From the NCBI RefSeq assembly GCF_964355755.1, contig NC_092680.1:2085001-2149000 (forward strand): 64,000 nucleotides of DNA, written 5' to 3'. This stretch comes from Antedon mediterranea (Eukaryota; Echinodermata; Crinoidea; Comatulida; Antedonidae). A model generated the notes under the pieces. That model made no database searches and was not told where the DNA came from. It saw only the letters and a program-made list of their open reading frames with translations. Shown in pieces: positions 24,833 through 35,800 of this stretch; within the stretch, counting starts at the first letter, position 1, and each line of letters begins with the position of its first letter. The position numbers and the translations under genes were made by a program.

Positions 24833-25427
24833 TACGGTACTCTTGTTGAATAAGATCATTGTACACAGGGTTTGATAAACATCAACAATACGCCAACAAA
24901 GGCGGAATTCAGGGTATAGGAAGGTTACATGTACTTGATTTTTTACAAACAATTCCTTGTTTAAAACAAAATTAAACTATTGTTCAAAACTAATAATGGA
25001 AATAGTCGGAAACTTTCATGGTCAATATAAAAGTTGATAATGATTGTATTTTGATATATAAGATAATAAAATACCTACATTTGTAAATGAACACAGTATC
25101 TACTGTATATTTCTGTCGGGGTCAAGTAATTTTTTATCATCTCTATTTCCTCTAATACAAATAGCTTGATGCGAACAGATATTGTGTTCTACTAGATCGC
25201 CACCGCCGCATTAATATTAATTGTGTCGTAACCGATTGTACTTGGCCTTTGAACAATTGGTATTATATATTGAATACTGGTAAAATATTTGAGAAGGTAC
25301 AAAAAATCCTATCAATAATATATTATATTCTGCGGATATATCGGTATCGTAGATTAGGCCCACTCCTTGTATAATACTGCTCTATTTTATAAACCTTTCA
25401 CGAAGACACATTACACTTTCAACGCGC

Positions 25428-25600
25428 GTTTAAACACTGTTGGTAGGTACTGTATTGCACGCGCGCGTTCAAACACTGCTGGTAGGTACTGTATTGCACT
25501 TGCGCGTTCAAACACTGTTGGTAGGTACTGTATGGCACGCGCGCGTTCAAACACTGTTGGTAGTTACTGTACTGCACACGCGCGTTCAAATACTGGAGCT
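25428..25600. repeat. 39-bp minisatellite upstream of the Ig gene
   Basis: GTTCAAACACTG-type units start at 25428, 25467, 25506, 25545 and 25584, exactly 39 bp apart, with a short extra start at 25607. Units contain GCGCGCGTTC. The period is 13 codons, so two + strand frames stay open across it. It lies about 120 bp before the coding start of the Ig gene and could be in its 5' UTR or promoter. Confidence 0.85.
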
Positions 25601-25719
25601 ATGTGCGTTCAAACACAGATGGATAAGCTGCTTTTTATTATATTATTATTCACTTTTATCTTGTAGATTCGACAAATTATCTGAAGTTGGAATAGAAGTA
25701 CTGTCGATATTCCGAAACA

Positions 25720-28700
25720 ATGGTGCTGCTTAAGTTGATGACACTTCTATCGACACTCCACTGCCTCTATGCGCAATCGGACTTCACAAGTTCTCCATTT
25801 GACGTTGTTTCTCTCATAGGCGGCAATGCGACTTTACAATGTTCGGTCGGTAATTTCATGTCAGGAGATCTGTTACAGTGGTACAAGGATGGTAGTAATG
25901 AATACATATCGGAAGGGTTAACAATTTTATCGAATTTTGACCAACGTGCGTATATTGAAGGAGGGATAACAGCTTACGCCGCCGGACAATATAATATAAT
26001 TATTACGAATTTACAAGCTAGCGATACTGATCAATACAGATGTACGTATGATAAAGTAGGTACTTCAGATGTTCCTGTTGGTACAACATCAGCCACTTTG
26101 ACCGTACTTCACCAGCCAACGTGTTCACAGAGTATAGCTTCACCTGAAATTGGTCAACAAGTGAACTTAATTTGTGCGCTGGATACCAGAGACGTGAACA
26201 GTGATGTTGTAACGCAAGTTCAGTGGAAATACAAATCTGACATTATTTCTTATAATGCAATAACAACCAGCACTCGAAGAACTCTTTCTGGAGAAAATAA
26301 CCACGAGGAATTTGTATGCGAGATTGTGGTAACAGAACATCCCAATGTTATCCGTTCTTGTTCTCTTGTGCCATTGTCTATCGACCCGACAGCTACTGTT
26401 ACTCCTTCTGGCACTTATTCAATCACAAAAGGCCAGACCATGGAGTTCCAATGCTCACCTATTGCTTATCCTCACATAGCAAGTATTGACTGGCTTATTA
26501 ATGCACGATCAATTTATGATTATGATAGTATCTTTGAGTTTGAATTGAGCACAGATAGAATATCGTTTAGTGTAACGGTTATCACAGACGGAGGCGTAAG
26601 TGCACTTGCATATATGATATACTGTCGTGTTTACGATCCAAAGGGACACACCGCCGAAAGTTTGACTAGCACGGTTATCGTTGAACCATTTGTAATGATT
26701 CCGACTACACGTCCTTCAACAACAACTATACGTTCTCCAACAACAGAAGAAATTCTGGTATCTTTTGTAAAATTACCTTCTAGTGTTGTGGCTACTCCAG
26801 GCTCTGTGATTGTGCTAGATTGTGCTGTCAACTACCTTAATGGTGGCGTGATGCAGTGGTTTAATGTGCAGGAAAGCGTGTATATCCTTGTGGGTCTTGA
26901 CGTTACATCACCATCAGACGATATAAAAAATCGGTACTCGATTATAGGTGGTATAGACGCCTATAATAATGGACAGTACTCACTGCAAATTACAAATGCT
27001 AAAGAAATCGACAGTGGACGTTACTTTTGTACATATGTTTATCCCGAAGGAAGAAGCTCATTCTCGTCTGATTATGCTGACATAGATATTCTTTCGCCGC
27101 CTGTCATCAATCCAACAACAACAACAAATAATGTGCCTACTTACGTTTCTTTACCACCAACAATTAGGCCTACGACACTTTTAGTTCCGGTTACTTTCGT
27201 ACAAATGCCATCAGACATTGATACAACTGCCGGATCAACAATAATATTAACATGTACAGTGAATTATCTTGGAAGTGGTGAAATGAAATGGTTTAAAGTC
27301 CAAGATGGTCGTTACATAATGGTCGGTCTTCATGTTAGCATTTCTGCATCTGAAGATGTTCAGAATCGATACTCTATACTTGGAGGTAGCGACGCTTACA
27401 GTAGAGGACAGTACGATTTACAAATCGTGAATGTTAAAGACACGGACAAGGGTACATACTTTTGTTCACACTCTACGCCTGGTTCGACATCGATCTCGTC
27501 CACTTACGCTACATTGACTTTACTTGCAGCATTGGTATGCCAACAAACTCCAAACCATGCCTTGCCATCGGGTGCATTGGTAACAATGCAATGTCTCGTT
27601 GATGATGACAATGAGCAAACATTTATCACGTGGTATGACGACCTTGGCATCGAACTGACCATCGCGGCTGCGAACAGCGTCACTTATTCGCTAGTCTTAC
27701 AACCGACTGACAACTTCAGAAGCTTCACGTGTTCAGTTACAAATGCAGGCGCTGACAGCTTTGCCAGAACATGTAGCCTTACACCACTTGCCATCACACC
27801 TGTTGTTAAAATAATTGAGGATAATGCAGAGGCAAAGGGCGGAATGCCAGTTAATTTTACGTGTCAGGCTGAAGCCGAACCATACGTATCCAGATATGAA
27901 TGGTTGATTAGCGGTCGGGAGCTCAATGCATTGAATGAAACGTTTGAATATGATGATATTGACATAGGGGTATTAGAACTGGTGCCAATTTTTAACGGAG
28001 AGGTTGATACTTTCTATAATATTACTTGTACAGTATACATACCGTCTGGTCATAGCACAACGTCAGAAGGCGTTCTATTATTAGTTACTGACAGAGGTTT
28101 CACCAGTATGGCGAGCACAGATGATTATGAGTTAACGGTTGTTGCAGTGGTTGTGCTCAGTCTGCTAGGAACAATTGTCGGCATAGTCCTTATACTATTG
28201 TGCTATGTTCTACTCCGTCATGGAAGACGGCGGAAATTATCACTTGCTCGTAAAATCAGTTTCAACCATCGATCGATCAGTGGTGGACGCTATGGTCAAA
28301 GACATCCATCGGTAGATGTTTACCACATCGACGGCTACGGTTCCACTGCTAATGATGCTATATACGCATCTCCTCTGAAAATTAGAAATGAAAAGAAACA
28401 AGCAAAAATCAATAAAAAGACCGCAAATACGTCACGTGAATCAATCTATGAAAACTCAAGTGAAAATCAACGTATAAATAGCATATCCAGTGAATATATG
28501 AACTATACCCACGATGCAGACCCTGTTCAACCAGTAGGCTTTCCAAATTATGGATATAGCCCAGAGTCCCCGACTAGTTTACGGTTTAGCATTGCAACTC
28601 TTCCAATTAAACCTACCGTAGCATCTAAACCAGAAACAAAACGGCTCTCTTCATTCGAGCCCCTCCCAGACGTATGTAACGATTCTCTTTCTCCCGCGGT

Positions 28701-28866
28701 TATTGCAGCCTTTCAAAATGTAAAACCTCAAGGCAGTGTACAAATAGAGCCAGATGAATTAATTTATTCGAATGAACCGGTTATTACGACGGCATCGAAC
28801 AATATTTACGATGATTTTGATTCAGATTCTTTTGATTCAGACTCGGAAGATGAAACACATATGTAA
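25720..28866 (+). CDS. Intronless seven-Ig-domain membrane receptor, KIRREL/nephrin-like
   Basis: Single open frame of 1048 aa. M-V-L-L-K-L-M-T-L-L-S-T-L is a signal peptide. Ig-like domains lie at about 18-130 (V type), 132-228, 229-322, 344-460 (V), 488-600 (V), 602-690 and 693-790, each with paired Cys and most with the core Trp. Domains 1, 4 and 5 carry F-x-x-x-P-x-D/S, W-F/Y-K and G-Q-Y, as in irre/kirre-type recognition molecules. Thr/Pro-rich linkers follow domains 3 and 4. A membrane segment lies at about 806-832, followed by R-H-G-R-R-R-K. The tail of about 215 aa has Tyr motifs Y-E-N, Y-M-N and Y-S-N and ends in an Asp/Ser run. Likely a cell-surface adhesion or recognition protein. 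Domain exons are usually separate in this class, so the lack of introns suggests a retrocopy origin. A possible acceptor (CTTGTAG at 25660-25666) would put a non-coding exon upstream. Confidence 0.85.
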   Translation: MVLLKLMTLLSTLHCLYAQSDFTSSPFDVVSLIGGNATLQCSVGNFMSGDLLQWYKDGSNEYISEGLTILSNFDQRAYIEGGITAYAAGQYNIIITNLQASDTDQYRCTYDKVGTSDVPVGTTSATLTVLHQPTCSQSIASPEIGQQVNLICALDTRDVNSDVVTQVQWKYKSDIISYNAITTSTRRTLSGENNHEEFVCEIVVTEHPNVIRSCSLVPLSIDPTATVTPSGTYSITKGQTMEFQCSPIAYPHIASIDWLINARSIYDYDSIFEFELSTDRISFSVTVITDGGVSALAYMIYCRVYDPKGHTAESLTSTVIVEPFVMIPTTRPSTTTIRSPTTEEILVSFVKLPSSVVATPGSVIVLDCAVNYLNGGVMQWFNVQESVYILVGLDVTSPSDDIKNRYSIIGGIDAYNNGQYSLQITNAKEIDSGRYFCTYVYPEGRSSFSSDYADIDILSPPVINPTTTTNNVPTYVSLPPTIRPTTLLVPVTFVQMPSDIDTTAGSTIILTCTVNYLGSGEMKWFKVQDGRYIMVGLHVSISASEDVQNRYSILGGSDAYSRGQYDLQIVNVKDTDKGTYFCSHSTPGSTSISSTYATLTLLAALVCQQTPNHALPSGALVTMQCLVDDDNEQTFITWYDDLGIELTIAAANSVTYSLVLQPTDNFRSFTCSVTNAGADSFARTCSLTPLAITPVVKIIEDNAEAKGGMPVNFTCQAEAEPYVSRYEWLISGRELNALNETFEYDDIDIGVLELVPIFNGEVDTFYNITCTVYIPSGHSTTSEGVLLLVTDRGFTSMASTDDYELTVVAVVVLSLLGTIVGIVLILLCYVLLRHGRRRKLSLARKISFNHRSISGGRYGQRHPSVDVYHIDGYGSTANDAIYASPLKIRNEKKQAKINKKTANTSRESIYENSSENQRINSISSEYMNYTHDADPVQPVGFPNYGYSPESPTSLRFSIATLPIKPTVASKPETKRLSSFEPLPDVCNDSLSPAVIAAFQNVKPQGSVQIEPDELIYSNEPVITTASNNIYDDFDSDSFDSDSEDETHM

Positions 28867-28962
28867 TTAATTATGCGCAATAATATGGACATCTGTATGA
28901 TAATAGGAAAGAAGTGTAGTTAAATTATAATACTGTACTCGTAATGTATTTTTTTGGAAAAC

Positions 28963-28968
28963 AATAAA
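28963..28968 (+). terminator. Polyadenylation signal AATAAA of the Ig gene
   Basis: AATAAA lies about 97 bp after the stop codon. It is the first match downstream. Confidence 0.55.
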
Positions 28969-28984
28969 TTTATTTACACAGGGT

Positions 28985-29088
28985 ATCTTGGTTCCCACTA
29001 CTTTTGACGAACTAAATTTGACCAATCGCGATCGACTCGCATTACTTGCGATTGGTGAACTCACTTGCTTTGGACATGGGAACCAAGA
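28985..29088. mobile_element. MITE, GGTTCCCACTAG family
   Basis: CTTGGTTCCCACTA at left, ATGGGAACCAAG at right, core ACCAATCGCGATCG. It lies just after the Ig gene poly(A) signal. Confidence 0.7.
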
Positions 29089-29256
29089 AAAAAAATAGCA
29101 GACATATTGTAAATAGTAGTAAAAAAAGGAATTAGCAGATCTGTATTTGCTGCTGAAATTTTAGTTTTGCAATATTTGATATGAACCGACAATATAAATA
29201 AAGTAAAATTGTATGCCATAAAACTGATTTTTGCACAAGGTTTTTTTTTGTTAAGG

Positions 29257-29354
29257 TGGTGGTCTACACTACCCAACTAAAAAAGTGTGATGTGCTCAAA
29301 AATATGGTAGAGATATGACATATGGAATCACATCACATTTTTTTGTATCATAAA
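29257..29354. mobile_element. Degenerate MITE, TCTACACTATCAAACT family
   Basis: GTCTACACTACCCAACT, GTGTGATGTGCTCAAA and a later CACATCACATTTTTTTG match the family core. The right end is decayed. Confidence 0.5.
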
Positions 29355-29663
29355 GTACGAGCAGAAAAGGATGGAATGTAGGGAAAGCAAAGAGTCAAAG
29401 AAAAAATTCAAACACAAAAAGGAAATATTTTTAAAAGAACTTTAATATCAAATTACAATACTATACATTTACAACTAAAACAAGATTTGATAATTGAATA
29501 TAAAATTACATACATACATAATTAGAAAAAATATGCCGAACTATATGGCTAGACTATTTTCAAGTAGTCCGAATTCTTGACACGTATTATGGTGAATTTA
29601 TATAACATGATAAAAGATGTAAGATTTAAATATATTTCGCACAGGTTTGTACTCAAGTCCAAA

Positions 29664-32211
29664 TTATTCCTCTGCTAGCTGCTTGATTGTTGGCGAGGAA
29701 AGTTCAGACAGTGTACTGATCTTGAGAAACTTACTGCTTGCGTATTTTGAACGCACAGCCTGGAAGAATAAAATAATTACATAAAGATTAACGATTGATT
29801 TCCAAGGGAATTTGTTATTGGCGCAATGTAAGCCATTTCATTTCCGAGCAGGCAATGGTGCAAGGGCTATGAACCCAAGGACCCCGAGAAGAAAAGGCTG
29901 AAAATTCCTGAGGTTGGAGGGCCACTTGAATTCCTAAACTAAGGGTGTCAGGGCCCTGCGTTACGCCACAGCGAGTGATACCAATGAAATACCATACCTG
30001 GTATTTTGAAGTGGGTGATTTGTATACTATTGAAGCCATCTTCTTTATAATCGGCATTAAATAAGATTCAGTGTAGGTGCTGTAGTGTACGAGTGTAGGG
30101 TTCCATTTGGCATCAGTATCTAGCAGTTTCATAGAGAGGTAAAGTGCTGCAGCAGCTATTTCTGAAGGGTTATATTGCACCATCTCGTATTCAGGAAGGG
30201 TCAGCTCCATCAAGTATTTGGCTAAGGTATGCTTCTTTGGAGTAACCTAGAAAAAAAGATGAAATTTGTTAATTTGGGGATAGAGTAGGGCTTCAAATTG
30301 TGCTCCCCAAAAAAACTAATGTATGCTAGTTAAGTACACTGTGGGGGAACCCCTGAAAAACGTGATGTAGTACCTCTCCAGCTTTGGAATTTCTGCGAAG
30401 AAAATGAATGCACAAGGGTTTCCCCAATCCGAAGTTGAGGCCAGACAACATTTGAATTTCCATGGTCCTGATTTGGCTTTTGGTGTAAGCATTATCGGTG
30501 ATGTAGACGAAGTCGCCAATCTCTGGTGGGTACATCTCTTCGTACTTGCAGGCAATGAACATTGCAGTCACACCAACAAGTTGTAATTTGTCTTTCGATA
30601 CTGGTTTCAACTGAAAAAAAATCAAATAAGAGGCTAACTCATGTCGAGAAATGTAGTATAGCTTGATGTTTACTTTTTATTTAAAATTATTTACCTCCAA
30701 ATAACGGTCAATAAGCTGAACAGTGAGAAAGAGAGTCTCTTGCAGAAGGTGAAAGCGAAGATGCACTTGAACTAACCAATCCACAAGGATGGTTCTCATT
30801 TTACTGTTGATGCTCTGGCCCTCCATATAATCTTTTGTTACTTTAAGAACGCATTCCAAGTGCCTCATGTAATCATAAATGTCATTAACGTATTCACAGC
30901 ACAGTTGTGGATTATCGCCATCATGTTTATCAATGTCCTCTATGTTGATCATCATTTTCTGAGAAAACGCCTTTGCAATTTGACCCATTTCAGATGTATC
31001 CATAGCCTCTGGAGATTTCGGTGGCTAGAAATAAAAATAAACGAAAAAGCATGAAAAAAAGAACCGCAAGGAGACTGGAATAATTGATTCTTTTTCAGAT
31101 AAAACCACAGTGCTTACAATTCCAGGCTTCATTGTTGCAACCGACAGCAATGATGATGTGGCTTTTGATTTAGTCATGCGGGCTGGCTTCTTCACCACCT
31201 GCAAAAAAAAAATAAAAATTGAACATCCAGACCAATAACAAAGTAGGATCTTGTAATTATTATATAGTTCGCCGTTGCTAAAGATACGGTACCGTATCCA
31301 TGCTTTTAAAAACTAAAGATACGGTAATTATAGAGGGCGCTTCCGTTTGCTAAAAGTACGGTAAAATTGTATTCCTAAAACTCGTACCTAAATATAAAAC
31401 TCGTTCCTAAATATAAAACTCCTTCCTAAATATTAAACTCCTTCCTAAATATTAAAAACCTAACCCTCTAAATAATCTCTCTTAAATTAAAAACTAAAAA
31501 AATAAAATAAAAAAAAGACGTCAAGAAGAGCATCGAACCCCCAACCCCTTAAGCCAAAGCCTCATCACATGCCCACTAGGCTACACAGCTAGCTTGCAGA
31601 AAACCAATGCAATAACCTATTTGATTAACATCCACATTACATAGCGCCCTCTATAATTACCGTACTTTTAGTTTTAAAAAGTATGGATACGGTACCGTAT
31701 CTTTAGACATAACGTATATAGTTTTATTTGTACCTTTTCTGCAACTCTATTCGACTGTCTACTAACATTGCTAATGTTTCCGAGAGCTGCTCTTGATTTG
31801 ACATCGCGTATTGAAACTCCAGTCTTGGCAGCCAGCAATGCAAGCCTTGCATTGGACTTGTTTTCATCGTCGTTACTGAAAGTATTCTGGACAAAAAAAA
31901 CAATTTGGCCATTATTAATGTGATTGTAAGCTAGGCGGCTACCTAGTAATATTATAGCTTTGCTAAAACGGCCGGCCGTATCTATCCTAGTAGTACTAGG
32001 CTAGGCCTATGCCTAGTAGCCAATAGCCACGCCGAAGGCAAGCCAATAAAAAACAAGCCAGCCCAGGAAAGCCATCCGATCCACACAACAAACAACGGCC
32101 CAAACAATCGACGGTTTCGGTCAAATTATAACCAATTTAAAGTCGATTAAGGCACATAATTTACTGAAGTAACGAAAATCTAACCATTTGAGATCTGGTA
32201 CGAAGAGCCAT
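29664..32211 (-). CDS. CCNB: G2/mitotic-specific cyclin B
   Basis: Seven coding exons on the minus strand: 32211-32185, 31886-31734, 31198-31118, 31024-30695, 30610-30374, 30246-29998, 29759-29664. All junctions are phase 0 and together give 390 aa. A destruction box R-A-A-L-G-N-I-S-N at about 41-49 is a perfect R-x-x-L-x-x-I-x-N and directs APC/C-dependent breakdown. The cyclin box begins [13 protein letters not shown] and contains [10 protein letters not shown]. The C-terminal fold ends [11 protein letters not shown]. The protein binds and activates CDK1 at entry to mitosis. The length agrees with known cyclin B (about 390-410). Exon 1 is tiny (M-A-L-R-T-R-S-Q-M) with a GTTAGA donor, and is the least certain part. 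B versus B2 assignment is not made. Confidence 0.93.
31261..31723. mobile_element. MITE with long inverted ends and tRNA-like core
   Basis: The ends CTAAAGATACGGTACCGTAT and ATACGGTACCGTATCTTTAG are inverted and extend about 65 bp inward to GGTAATTATAGAGGGCGC / GCGCCCTCTATAATTACC. A candidate 9-bp direct repeat TATATAGTT lies at 31261-31269 and 31715-31723. The core has a 17-bp repeat with TTCCTAAATAT and, on the minus strand, a tRNA-like part (31510-31600) with GGGGTTCGATGC. It lies in cyclin B intron 2. Confidence 0.75.
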
Positions 32212-32837
32212 TTCGTAGATATAAAGTCTCGATATAGCGAATTTTAAACTCAAATACAAACAACTACCACAAAAAATGCACTTGGTTCAACTACACTACA
32301 GCAAGGTTCGATGTTTAAAGAGCTGATCCATTGGGCTTGTTCCTTTTGAATACACGCGGCTGACCCACGATTGGCCAGCTGGTGAAATACAGCTATTTGA
32401 TTGGCCGGTTCAATACAGATGCAACAACAATATTATAATTTTAAGCTCGTTCGCTTAAATTCGAGTAAGTATTGTATACAACAAGACATAATTTGTGTTT
32501 TATTTAAAATACAATATAACATATGTTTTAATAATTTAGTAATATTTAATAAGGGATCAGACTAAAAAACGAATTACTTATTAGAATTTAAAGGTATTCA
32601 AATATAAATATAAATACTCTCAGACATTAGAAGGTCATCAATAATATGACCTTTTTAAATGATAACCTTTGACACATTCATAATCAAAACAAAGTTGAGA
32701 TTTTGGTTTCGGATGGAGTATTTTGTCTCAATTTTTCGGGTGTTTTCTGTGTATTACTACAATTAATCACTGAAATGCAATAGATTATAGCTAGGGGGAT
32801 AATTTTATTAATATTTAAAAAAAAAATTGCATTTAAT
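32212..32837. promoter_or_regulatory. Divergent promoter of cyclin B and FBXO22
   Basis: 626 bp separate the two start codons. On the cyclin B side three CCAAT boxes (ATTGG on + at 32330, 32370 and 32400) are spaced 40 and 30 bp, as in NF-Y driven G2/M promoters. A TTTAAA lies between the boxes and the gene (32314-32319) where a CHR-like element would be expected. No TATA box stands out at a convincing place. Confidence 0.6.
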
Positions 32838-35800
32838 ATGGACGTTTTAGGTGAAGAAAATGACATCATTGTTCGGGAACAGGAAGAAGAACTTCTTCAT
32901 CAGCAAGAAAGTAATATCAGATATGTGATGACAGAACTCCATGAGTTCCTGAAACGACTTTTCAAAAAATTACCAGCACAATCATTGTTAAATTGTTCTA
33001 GGTGTGCTTTTTTTTCTAGAAAGTTACCTTGGTTTAGGCCTAGGGCTAAAATGCCAATCCATATGCATAGGTCTCTATCTAGGCTATTTAGTTTAGTAGT
33101 AGTAGGCCTACTTACTCTACCTTCCTAACCTAGCTAGCCTATTAATAACAAGAAATATTTCTTACAAAAAACGCTGCTCGCTTATTGAAAAATATTTTTT
33201 ATTTTAAATGTTTTTGAATGTGTCATTTTATTGTCACATAATAGTTATTTTACCTGAAAAAAATGTAATTTAAAGCAACAAATACTTAAATTGTCTGTCA
33301 GACAATGGTTTTTGGGTTTCTTTTCTTTTTTTATAGGCCTATGTGAATAAATATTTTTTTTTGTTACAGAAGTGAATACTCAATTTCTGTCACTTTAGTT
33401 AATTTTATTGCTAAGGTCAAATCTGGGGGTCACTTCATCACCCTAGATATTTCAATTGTGAAGTATCGTATTACAAACACAAACTTTAATGGACTGTTTC
33501 GATAATAATTCAATGATCTGACAGTGAATATACCAGAAATGCTTATTAGGGATTTGTAATTTTAGCATGACATGTCCTAATGGACTCTTTCCCAGACGTT
33601 TTTTGGGTCTACTGTAGCAGCTGGAATCAATAAATTATAAATTATTCCATTTTCACAAAACTGTCTGTCCTTAGAACTATAACTGCTGCTTGCTTTAGCT
33701 TCTGATTGAGTAGTCCTAATGGGACGTAGCGGGCTAGAGCAGCAGCGTGAAAAAACACAATATTTGTAAATTCATTAATGACTTTTATTAATCATTTGCA
33801 TTAATAATTGGAACATTTACATTGTTTAGTTCTACTAAATTTGATTTCCTTTTTATATATATTAAAAAAATATTTTTTGAATGATTTTACTTACATATTT
33901 AACTTTTTCCCACTGAAAATTAGGGTGTGTAAAAGATGGAAAAGTGTTGCAGAATTGATACTTAAATCAAGAGAAAACTGTATCACATGGGCACAGTATA
34001 ATTATCATATTGCTTCAGGATCAAGCCCTAGTCCTGCTGTTGTTCCCCACTCTCTGGGCTACTTTGGCCTTGACTTGCATAATTGCTTAAAGGTAAATAA
34101 ATCATGGCGGAATAATGCAAAATAATATTAATAGTAAGATGTATTTTTTGTAACAATAACGCATTGGCAGCGTTATTATTAAATTATGGTGGAATAACCT
34201 CCCTAATTGAACATCATTAATACCACAACTATTAATAATTGATTATGTTGTTTTAGGAAACTTGGAGTGTTCCAGCTTCCTGTTTATTTTTTAGTGAATT
34301 TCAAACTGCAGATAAATTTCATGGTTCACCGGTTACAGATAAAAAAAAATCTTCAGTTACCATTCAGAAGCATATTAAAGCAGCTCTGCCGCCATCATGT
34401 GATATTCTGTCTGTTACAGTTCCTGGAACTATTAGTAAGTACATACAATAATACACATGCATGGAGATAGAAAGAATACTTTCATTAATGAATAGCTCGA
34501 CTTTTCTATTCAACGAGATGGAGTTGAATAGCTAGTATACAGGTTTCAAAAAATGAAAACATATTTCCCATACACAGAATATGAAACAGTCACTATTTGT
34601 CTTCTAACACAGATATGGTCAACGATCAACTTTTATGCAAACCATCTTGAATACAAAAAGTTTACAAAATATTTATTTATTATTTATATAAATGCAAAAA
34701 AGAATTAGACAACTTTTACAGAATACTTTTTACTATCATTACTGTATATCCTTGGGTATAATCCCACCCACCTAGAATGAAAAATTGGGCGAACTAAGTG
34801 GGACTATATCTGAGGAAACCCTGGTTCAGAAAAGCATTTCTTATAAAAACTCCTCTGAACTGGCTAGACATCCACACCAAAGTCAATACTTGGTCTATAC
34901 CCGGGGATATGCCTGTTTGTCAGACTTAAAGTAGTGGGTGGGATTAAACCCGAAGTGGGATTATACCCAAGAAGGATATACAGTATTTCTGATTTTTTCA
35001 TATGGAACTCAACTTTTGAAATGTTTTAAATAGGTACAACCAGAAATTTAGCAAACTGTGCTGAATCCGAAGGTGAAGGTGGAGCAGTGGCAATCCTGTT
35101 TCCAAAGATGGAAGGGGTTCAAATCTACAAGGTGTCCATTCAGAATCATCGTGGCATCTGGGAACAATCAGGGGTAGAAAGACACCAAAATGTGAAATGC
35201 ATCCTTACGATGACGTCAAACACAAGTATGAGCACAAGTCCTGCTGGTGAACGACTTCAGAACACCTTCTTCAGAGATGGACAAACACCAGTAATAGCTG
35301 GCGCTGTTATTGACTACAGTTTAAGGTAATTAATCAGAAGAGTGGAGTTGTGACTTTGTGGTTATGATGCTTCACTACCACTCCAAGGGTCCTGGGTTCA
35401 AGTCCTGTCATGTGTTGTCTAATGACAATTTACAACTCCACCCTAAAGACTTGTAATAAGACTTTGTTTATGTAGAGAATCTTGTGTATATGTTTGTCAG
35501 AAGGATAGTGAGTGAATTTGCTTATGGATGGTTATCCTTGGCAATTTTCCTAAATATATAAAAATAAATAACACAAAAAAAACAAACAGAAACAGACCAG
35601 GGATTAAAAATCATAATAACAATTCTGCCTCTTTAAATAGAACAGTCCATCTTTCATTGAATGGAAATATTGTATCCATTCCATACAAAACATTCATATT
35701 CGTTTTAAACACACCTACTGTGAATGTCTAGGTCCATCAAGAAGATAAATTGGGCCTCGCAATATACAGTAGCTATTATTACACACCGCTCCGACTATAG

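Larger units (their letters stand above)
19798..25404. other. Gene-poor spacer
   Basis: I see no convincing gene. Open frames are short and have no family signal. The region holds two MITEs (listed), a CG run CGCGCGCGCGCG near 22218 that could adopt Z-DNA, a tRNA-like relic at about 22385-22447, and fragments of a TTAATAGGGGTGTCC-type dispersed repeat at 20830 and 21700-21740. It may hide 5' UTR exons or enhancers of the Ig gene. Confidence 0.55.
28867..29663. other. Spacer between the Ig gene and cyclin B 3' ends
   Basis: Contains both 3' UTRs and two MITE copies. No gene seen. Confidence 0.55.

Noticed and set aside
25367-25733. Two overlapping open frames over the 39-bp minisatellite as a repeat protein
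   Set aside because: Frames are open only because the unit is a multiple of three. Both end or overlap the Ig gene start, with no signal peptide or other support.
31724-31912. 62-aa minus frame in cyclin B
   Set aside because: It is another frame of the destruction-box exon 31734-31886. The correct frame gives R-A-A-L-G-N-I-S-N.
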